NCBI GenBank assembly: GCA_964365765.1
Contig: CAYIRB010000007.1
Location: 1-20,562 of the forward strand
Source: CALRGE01 sp964365765
Lineage (GTDB): Bacteria > Patescibacteriota > Gracilibacteria > UBA1369 > 2-02-FULL-48-14
Length of the DNA stretch: 20,562 bases
Direction of reading: 5' to 3'
Shown here: positions 15,069 through 20,562 of the stretch, in pieces
How the letters are laid out: each line of letters opens with the position of its first letter
How positions within the stretch are numbered: position 1 is the first letter of the stretch
Position numbers and translations under genes: made by a program
The notes under the pieces: model-generated
The model's database searches: none
The model's input: only the letters and a program-made list of their open reading frames with translations
What the model was told of the DNA's origin: nothing

Positions 15069-16749
15069 TTTCTCTTCGCGCCGCGTTCAGCCAGAGATCG
15101 ATGGTTTTGCTTTTTTGGTTGATGGCGATATCTGGGGTGAGTCCTTGGCCTTGTATTACCTCACCGTTCGCAGTGAGCCATTCTGCAATCGTCAGTTTTA
15201 GAATTGATCCGTCCCAGTATTGCGTTAGCTCCTGTGCGGTGCCTTTGCCGAAGGTTTTTGTTCCTATCAGTATCGCGTCGTCACCGTCTCTCATGGCCGC
15301 CGCCAAAATTTCCGAGGCTGAGGCGGTAAACTCGTCCACAAGCACGTAAAGCGGAATGCCATTGTATTCGCCTCTTCCGCTGTTCAGAATTTTTTCCACG
15401 AAGCTTCCGTAGTCCAGTTGGACCACGGGGGCGCTGTTTTTCACAAAATGTCCGGCAATGGAAATCGCCGAATTCAAATAACCGCCGGCATTGCTTCTGA
15501 GATCGATGATGATGGCTTTCGGGTTCGCGATGGTCGAGGAGAGTTCCTTCATTATCGCGTTTACGTCGATAAAGCTTGTATCGTTGAAAATGTTTATGTC
15601 GACATACCAAGTGTTTTTATCGAGGATTTCGCCTTTTTGCAATTCAAGTTTAAGAGCTCTTCTTTCCACATTGAAAGTGTGGCTTTGGGTACCGCGTCTT
15701 ATTTTCAGTTTTACGAGCGTACCCGCCGCGCCTTTTATATTTTTGACGGCTTCCGCGTAGGAGAGTGCGGTTACGGGAATATCGTTCACTTCTTCAATTT
15801 CGTCGCCCACCAACATACCCACTTCCACCGCGTTGGAACCGTTGACGAAGTCGGTAATGTAGATTTTTTTTGTGATTTCATCTTGCACAAGGTATGCCCC
15901 TATGCCTTCAAAGTTGCCGCTTAATGTGCCCACAAGTTCTTGTGTGGAATTCCCTGCGATAAAAGTTGTGTAGGGGTCGTTCAGACTTTCAATCATTCCT
16001 TTTACGGCGGCTTGGTAGAGGGCTTCTTCATCTATCGTTTCACCGTCCTTCAGGTAAAAGTCATTAGTTATTCTTTCCCAGATGTCCGCCAGAATTTCAG
16101 ATTTTTTCACTCCGTTGACGGTATTGGATTTCGATCCGCTTTCGTTTGTGTACCATTGATCGAATTTGAAGAGTAAATCCGCAAACTCTCCTCTTGATAC
16201 GTACTTGTAGGGGTCAAAATTTTTCTGGGGATTTTTTTGTATGATGCCCAAATCCACGGCCTTTTTGATGAAAGAAAAATATGGGTGAGCACTGGAGATA
16301 TCTCTGAAAAGTTCTTCACCTTTTTCTTTTGTAAGGCGCGGTGCCGCTATTCCGTATGTTTTATACAAATAAGTCATGGCATCCACTTTATTCACGTATG
16401 ACGAAGCGTTGAATGTTTTGCTTTTTGTGTCAGTCAAATCGTATTTGAGCGCGAGTTCGGCGTAGGCGGCGTACCAAACATTCGGGTCGACGTCTGTGAA
16501 TTTCGACTTGGTAACTTTGTAAGTTTCTTCACCGAAAATCTTAAAGAGAATTTTAAACAGCTCGGCTTTGTTGATTTTTGCTTCAGGTCGGAATTCGCCA
16601 CCGTTGTCACTGGCGCCTTGGAGTTCTAAATAACTAACGGCTTTATAATACTGGCTGTCAACCGATACGTCGCCGTAACCGGCTTTGGCCGGTGCGGCCA
16701 TAAGCAGGATGCCGAAGATGGAAAGTGCGATGTTGCGGCTTATTTTCAT
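15055..16749 (-). CDS. SLH-anchored C-terminal processing protease (S41 family)
   Basis: Exported serine protease of the Tsp/CtpA/CtpB family, predicted to act on the cell surface. The 564 residues are: signal peptide (1-23, ending AKA-G), three SLH repeats (about 24-73, 82-133, 146-197), an N-terminal CTP helix region, a PDZ domain (about 275-355, with GIGAYL and VGDEIEEVNDIPV) and the S41 core. Catalytic Ser477 lies in TASASEI and Lys502 in TKTFGKG. The 25-residue spacing equals that of Ser430 and Lys455 in E. coli Tsp, and Asp488 is placed like Asp441 there. Having the SLH repeats at the N-terminus is the reverse of the metalloprotease in this window. It is convergent with the VirB4-like gene (14-base overlap) and divergent from the FecR-like gene. 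It ends in TAG. Confidence 0.93.
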   Translation of the reverse strand: MKISRNIALSIFGILLMAAPAKAGYGDVSVDSQYYKAVSYLELQGASDNGGEFRPEAKINKAELFKILFKIFGEETYKVTKSKFTDVDPNVWYAAYAELALKYDLTDTKSKTFNASSYVNKVDAMTYLYKTYGIAAPRLTKEKGEELFRDISSAHPYFSFIKKAVDLGIIQKNPQKNFDPYKYVSRGEFADLLFKFDQWYTNESGSKSNTVNGVKKSEILADIWERITNDFYLKDGETIDEEALYQAAVKGMIESLNDPYTTFIAGNSTQELVGTLSGNFEGIGAYLVQDEITKKIYITDFVNGSNAVEVGMLVGDEIEEVNDIPVTALSYAEAVKNIKGAAGTLVKLKIRRGTQSHTFNVERRALKLELQKGEILDKNTWYVDINIFNDTSFIDVNAIMKELSSTIANPKAIIIDLRSNAGGYLNSAISIAGHFVKNSAPVVQLDYGSFVEKILNSGRGEYNGIPLYVLVDEFTASASEILAAAMRDGDDAILIGTKTFGKGTAQELTQYWDGSILKLTIAEWLTANGEVIQGQGLTPDIAINQKSKTIDLWLNAARREIKNL

Positions 16750-16758
16750 AGCCTAGCT

Positions 16759-16787
16759 ATTTTCCTTAAAATCCGTCCATTTGCCAA
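16759..16787 (-). promoter_or_regulatory. Possible promoter of the S41 protease gene
   Basis: On the minus strand TTGGCA (16782-16787, five of six) lies 17 bases from GAAAAT (16759-16764, four of six). The start would be within a few bases of ATG 16749, so the mRNA would be almost leaderless. The same spot contains AAGGA about 13 bases before the ATG, which could instead be a distant ribosome binding site; both readings cannot be true. Confidence 0.3.
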
Positions 16788-16816
16788 TTTCTCGTCTTTT
16801 AAAAAACCTCAAAATC

Positions 16817-16825
16817 TGGTATAAT
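16817..16825 (+). promoter_or_regulatory. Extended -10 promoter of the FecR-like gene
   Basis: TGGTATAAT at 16817-16825 is a perfect extended -10 element (TG, one base, TATAAT). The -35 position (TTTTAA) is poor, as is usual for extended -10 promoters. Transcription would start near 16832, about 17 bases before ATG 16849; the leader has no Shine-Dalgarno sequence. Confidence 0.55.
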
Positions 16826-16848
16826 ATACGGATAAAACCTGAACAAAA

Positions 16849-19068
16849 ATGAAAAAAGCGGAATTGTTAAATTTGGTACTTGTAGCACTGCTTGGTCTTG
16901 CCTTGGGATTTTGGTCTTTTTTCGCTTTTGGCGCCGAGGCGAGTGAGCTTGATAACAACTGGGATTTGAGCGAAAATTTTGTGTTTGACGGAGTAATCGA
17001 TGCGACTTCTTCGGCTTATGCGACTTTCAAGAATAGGGATTCGATTCGGATATTTCCGGGTTCCGAAGCCACTCTAACTTATGACGCAAGTGAGAAGCAC
17101 TTCGATATTTTTCTGAAAAAAGGAAGCATCGTTTTGGCCACTTTGGCGGGAGATTTTGACGCCACTTTGCGCACCGGTTTTGCAGTAGCGGATTCGGACG
17201 GCAGTGAGTTGTATGCCACAGTCGCGGACGACGGGTCTTCTTTAACTGTTTACGGCATCGAGCATCCCTCACTGTTGACTTTGGTTCGGGATTCAAAAGA
17301 TTTGAATTCCTTTTACGTTCCCACGTCATACAGGACGGAAATTCTAAAGTCGAAAGTAAACGTGCCGATCGCCAAACTGAGGCTCGCAAAACTTTCAAAA
17401 GAGTTCCAAATTTATGAGTTTAAAGAAAGCGAATTGGACGAGTCGCTCAAATCGGTTTTAGAGGATGTGGAAAAAAATTATGAAAACGCTTCTTTGAATT
17501 ATATGGCAAAATTGAGTGTCGGGGCCGATACCGGACCCGCTCTGGAAGGCCTGACTCAGACATTTCGCAATGTACTCGTTCGTGTCAGAGCCGCGTTGAC
17601 TTTTAGCGGGTTCGCCGAGAAAAAGCGTCTGAATTCGGAAAGGGATGATAATTTGAAATACGCCTTGTCGAATTCGATTCATTTCAATGTGGAAGTTTCA
17701 AGAGTTTGGTTACAAAAATGGCTGAGTTACAGTCCGGAAGACGAGGTCAAGCAAGAGTTGAGCGCGAATTTGTTTTTTGTCCTTCCCGGGGACGGTCTGT
17801 ATGACATCAAGTGGGCATTGAACGATTCGTCGATTGACTTGATGTATAACGAACTGGAGAGTTTGCTTGAGCATGCGTCGATTGTTGAAGCCTCTTTGGC
17901 TTTTAAAGATTACAAGTTGGCGTTTGAAAAAGTGCTGAAGTCCTCGACTTTTGATACCTACGAGTTAAGCCGCAGATATATTCTTACGGAACTGTTGCTC
18001 AGGAGTAACGCGGTTTTTTATACTTTGGAATCTGCGGAATTGCTGAAAGAAATCGAGACAAGCATTTTGGCCGAGTCGGGTTCGTATCAGGATTTGGATG
18101 AAGAAAGACAATCCTTTGTTCAAAGCAAGCTCAGATTTTTGGAAAATTTGTTCAAATTTGTTTCCGCCAAAAAACTTTCGGTAAGCGCGGCGGACAAATT
18201 GGGAAGGGAACTGATAAGCGGCGCCGACGATTATCTGAATTCCATTGCGGCACAGGTCGCGGTCAGGTCTTATTTTGAACAAAAGTTGGAGGATTACGAT
18301 GTTTCTCTTCAATATATTTCTTCACCCGAGTTCGGTTCTTACCTTTCCTTTGATGAGGGGCTCGCGGCCTTTCGTCAAAAGTTGGCTGATTTGGCACAAT
18401 TGAATTCATACTTGCAGGGTATTCGAAGCGGCAATGAAGCGGAAATCTCGACGGTTTCCGTGGAAGATGCCAAAAAAGAGGCCGAGACCGACTTTGAAAG
18501 CAACGGCATTCAATTTGCCGAGCTTGTTTCCCTCGGCGATGCGCAAAACAGACTTTTTAACATTTTGGGAGGAAAAGTTTCAGGTCGGATATTTGAAGGG
18601 AAGTATGACCGTGAAACCAAGATTCTTTACGACGTTGTTGCGGGGGATATTAAGTTCGCCACGGGGTTGGCGGTTGAGAAGTTTAGGGATGTGCTCGGTA
18701 AAGCCACCGAGGATGACAGTATCGTACGGAGCGCGGACGCGGAAAATCAGTCGCAGGGTTCCGTCGATTCAAATTTGACCGAAGATGTCGCGCTTTCTTA
18801 CGCGAAGTCGCAGTTTGTGGCGGCAGGCTTGGATTCCGTCAAATTCGAGCTGACATTGCTTGATTTGGATGAGAATCAATTCGGCTTTGAAGGAGAGGCG
18901 ACCGAGTTCAAGATTCGGGTGTCGGGCACCTATAACGCAAACAGCAATGAAGTTTCGGAGATCGTCTGGTATTTGAACGGTAACGCGGAAACTTTACCGG
19001 ATTTGGATTTAAGCAACTTGGAGTCCGCTCTTGCTGCGACTTATCAGGCATTACGCACCGATATTTGA
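16849..19068 (+). CDS. Large exported protein with FecR-like domain, function unknown
   Basis: I do not recognise this 739-residue protein as a whole. Residues 1-32 form a signal peptide or single membrane anchor (MKKAELLNLV, then a long hydrophobic run ending FGAEAS). Residues about 50-150 are beta-rich and resemble a FecR-type domain: a segment DSIRIFPGSEATLTY, then a KKGSIVLATL strand. Residues 160-535 are mainly helical and charged, with no motif I can name. Two C-terminal segments (about 537-612 and 644-725) share a pattern: a helix with DAKKEAETDF or VALSYAKSQF, then a beta hairpin containing FEGKYDRET or SGTYNANSN, suggesting a tandem domain. It is the only complete gene here ending in TGA. 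It is divergent from the SLH protease and 59 bases before gyrB. A surface scaffold or sensing role is only a guess. Confidence 0.8.
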   Translation: MKKAELLNLVLVALLGLALGFWSFFAFGAEASELDNNWDLSENFVFDGVIDATSSAYATFKNRDSIRIFPGSEATLTYDASEKHFDIFLKKGSIVLATLAGDFDATLRTGFAVADSDGSELYATVADDGSSLTVYGIEHPSLLTLVRDSKDLNSFYVPTSYRTEILKSKVNVPIAKLRLAKLSKEFQIYEFKESELDESLKSVLEDVEKNYENASLNYMAKLSVGADTGPALEGLTQTFRNVLVRVRAALTFSGFAEKKRLNSERDDNLKYALSNSIHFNVEVSRVWLQKWLSYSPEDEVKQELSANLFFVLPGDGLYDIKWALNDSSIDLMYNELESLLEHASIVEASLAFKDYKLAFEKVLKSSTFDTYELSRRYILTELLLRSNAVFYTLESAELLKEIETSILAESGSYQDLDEERQSFVQSKLRFLENLFKFVSAKKLSVSAADKLGRELISGADDYLNSIAAQVAVRSYFEQKLEDYDVSLQYISSPEFGSYLSFDEGLAAFRQKLADLAQLNSYLQGIRSGNEAEISTVSVEDAKKEAETDFESNGIQFAELVSLGDAQNRLFNILGGKVSGRIFEGKYDRETKILYDVVAGDIKFATGLAVEKFRDVLGKATEDDSIVRSADAENQSQGSVDSNLTEDVALSYAKSQFVAAGLDSVKFELTLLDLDENQFGFEGEATEFKIRVSGTYNANSNEVSEIVWYLNGNAETLPDLDLSNLESALAATYQALRTDI

Positions 19069-19075
19069 CTTTCTG

Positions 19076-19104
19076 ATGACATGGAATTTTAAGTCTGCTA
19101 AAAT
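19076..19104 (+). promoter_or_regulatory. gyrB promoter
   Basis: ATGACA (19076-19081, five of six) and TAAAAT (19099-19104, five of six) are 17 bases apart. The transcript would start near 19111, giving a leader of about 17 bases before ATG 19128. The leader is T-rich and lacks a Shine-Dalgarno sequence. Confidence 0.6.
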
Positions 19105-19127
19105 GCCGCAGGTTATTTTTTATTCCT

Positions 19128-20562
19128 ATGGCGGAACAACAATATTCAGCGGATCAAATTCAAGTGCTTGAAGGTTTGGCGGCGGTGCGGAAAAGACCCG
19201 GAATGTACATCGGTACAACGGATATCGCAGGGCTCCATCATCTTATTTGGGAAGTTTTGGACAACTCCATAGATGAGGCCATGGCGGGTTATTGCAAGAA
19301 CATAGAAATTCGGATTCAAAAAGACTGTTCCGTGAGCGTTGCCGATGACGGGCGCGGGATTCCGGTCGATAAACAAAAGCAAACCGGAAAATCGGCTTTG
19401 GAAACAGTCCTGACGGTTTTGCACGCCGGAGGTAAATTCGGCGGCGGCGGGTATAAGGTTTCAGGTGGTTTGCACGGAGTGGGTGTTTCGGTTGTAAACG
19501 CCTTATCCGTTCAGCTAATCGCGCAAGTTTACCGTGACGGTAAGTTATACACTCAAGTATTTAAGAGAGGAGATCCGTGCTCGGAAGTCAAATCGGAAAA
19601 AGGTGTGGAGGGCAGGACCGGTACTACGATTATTTTCACTCCGGATCCGCAGATTTTCGAGCATATCGATTTTGTTTGGGACACGGTTATAAATAGGGTG
19701 AGACAGCAGGCGTATCTTACAAAGGGAGTGAGTATCAAAGTGTTGGATGAGCGAGACGGGCAAAAAGCCATGTTTTATTTTGAGGGTGGAATTAAGTCTT
19801 ACGTTCAGCATTTGAATCGCGACAGGGAAAAAATAGGTGAAATCATTTATATTTATAAAGAGGAGGATGAAGGAATTATAGAAATTTCACTTCAATACAC
19901 GAATACTTTTCAGGAGACCGTTTTTACTTTCGCGAACAATATCCACACCGCGGAGGGCGGAATGCATTTGACCGGATTCAGATCCGCGCTTACTCGCGTT
20001 TTGAATAATTACGCGCGCGTGAATGAATTGATTAAAGAGAAGGATGTGAATTTCAGTGCGGAAGATGTGCGCGAAGGTTTGACTTCCGTTATTTCCGTGA
20101 AGTTGGCCAATCCGCAATTTGAAGGACAGACAAAGAGCAAGTTGGGTAATGCGGAAATCAGAACGGCCGTTGAAACGGTGTTCGGGGATATGTTTGAGCA
20201 GTATTTGAACGAAAATCCGGCAGAGGCGCGTGGCATTATCGGTAAATGTTCCTTGGCTCAACGCGCTCGCCTCGCGGCTCGCGCGGCTCGCGACACGGTA
20301 ATTCGAAAGGGGGCTTTGGAGGGTATGACTTTACCCGGAAAACTGGCGGATTGTTCCACCAAGGATCCCTCGCAGTCCGAACTTTACATTGTGGAAGGAG
20401 ATTCGGCCGGCGGTAGCGCCAAACAAGGACGTAACAGAGAGAATCAGGCCATTTTGCCGCTTCGAGGTAAAATATTGAACGTGGAGCAGGCTCGATTGGA
20501 TAAAATGCTCGCTAACAATGAAATCAAGAACTTGGTTATAGCTATGGGAACGGGAATCAGCG
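19128..20562 (+). CDS. gyrB: DNA gyrase subunit B (runs off window)
   Basis: ATPase subunit of DNA gyrase, which introduces negative supercoils with GyrA. I translated from ATG 19128; the frame is open to the last base, giving 478 residues, so roughly the last quarter is missing. GHKL ATPase: Glu42 and Asn46 in WEVLDNSIDEA, Asp73 in VADDGRGIP (the same numbers as E. coli GyrB), and the lid GGLHGVGVSVVNALS (113-127). The transducer has QTKSKLG (334-340) with the ATP-contacting lysine. TOPRIM starts with YIVEGDSAGG (420-429), followed by AKQGRNRENQAILPLRGKI (431-449). The match to GyrB is better than to ParE in this last stretch. A good promoter lies just upstream, so it is transcribed on its own. 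A GC-rich Ala/Arg run near 20262-20292 is normal for this part of GyrB. Confidence 0.96.
   Translation, partial: MAEQQYSADQIQVLEGLAAVRKRPGMYIGTTDIAGLHHLIWEVLDNSIDEAMAGYCKNIEIRIQKDCSVSVADDGRGIPVDKQKQTGKSALETVLTVLHAGGKFGGGGYKVSGGLHGVGVSVVNALSVQLIAQVYRDGKLYTQVFKRGDPCSEVKSEKGVEGRTGTTIIFTPDPQIFEHIDFVWDTVINRVRQQAYLTKGVSIKVLDERDGQKAMFYFEGGIKSYVQHLNRDREKIGEIIYIYKEEDEGIIEISLQYTNTFQETVFTFANNIHTAEGGMHLTGFRSALTRVLNNYARVNELIKEKDVNFSAEDVREGLTSVISVKLANPQFEGQTKSKLGNAEIRTAVETVFGDMFEQYLNENPAEARGIIGKCSLAQRARLAARAARDTVIRKGALEGMTLPGKLADCSTKDPSQSELYIVEGDSAGGSAKQGRNRENQAILPLRGKILNVEQARLDKMLANNEIKNLVIAMGTGIS

Noticed and set aside
20262..20292. Short GC-rich near-repeat (GGCTCGCG units) in gyrB
   Set aside because: It encodes the Ala/Arg-rich helix normal for this region of GyrB and is explained by codon repetition.

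Overview
The window is a chromosomal piece of a bacterium using the standard genetic code. It carries core genes (trpS, priA, secDF, a tRNA-Arg, gyrB) mixed with large exported proteins. SLH-bearing surface proteases, a phosphoketolase, a SecD-SecF fusion with peptidyl-prolyl isomerase modules, a VirB4-like ATPase without partner genes, and starts that mostly lack a Shine-Dalgarno sequence together suggest a Patescibacteria/CPR-type genome, perhaps near Peregrinibacteria. That placement is inference from gene style and was not tested by phylogeny. UGA ends one gene, and no reading frame needs UGA read as glycine, which argues against Gracilibacteria or Absconditabacteria.

Layout. 1-2249 (minus): priA followed by a trpS that runs off the left edge. 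2292-8092 (plus): an SLH-anchored metalloprotease, phosphoketolase, and a type II NADH dehydrogenase-like flavoprotein overlapping the phosphoketolase by 7 bases; this is probably one transcript. 8121-11215 (minus): a 1001-residue SecDF fusion and, 12 bases after its stop, tRNA-Arg(TCG). 11352-12824: a short islet with a small lipoprotein (minus) and an HNH protein (plus), with codon use unlike the neighbours and several inverted repeats between them. 12924-15068 (plus): VirB4-like ATPase, overlapping tail to tail with an SLH-PDZ-S41 protease (minus, 15055-16749). 16849-19068 (plus): a large exported protein of unknown function with a FecR-like domain. 19128 to the right edge: gyrB, incomplete.

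How the genes fit together. Much of the window concerns the cell surface: SecDF drives export and appears to carry its own foldase modules, while two S-layer-anchored proteases, a lipoprotein and the FecR-like protein are export clients. Phosphoketolase and the NADH dehydrogenase form a small energy and redox unit making acetyl phosphate and reoxidising NADH.

The most unusual item is the SecD part of SecDF. Its extracytoplasmic domain holds one complete parvulin domain and, before it, a probable degenerate second one. Its membrane part has about 50 extra residues that look like two additional helices. No CRISPR array, insertion sequence or rRNA was seen, and no gap between genes exceeds about 200 bases.
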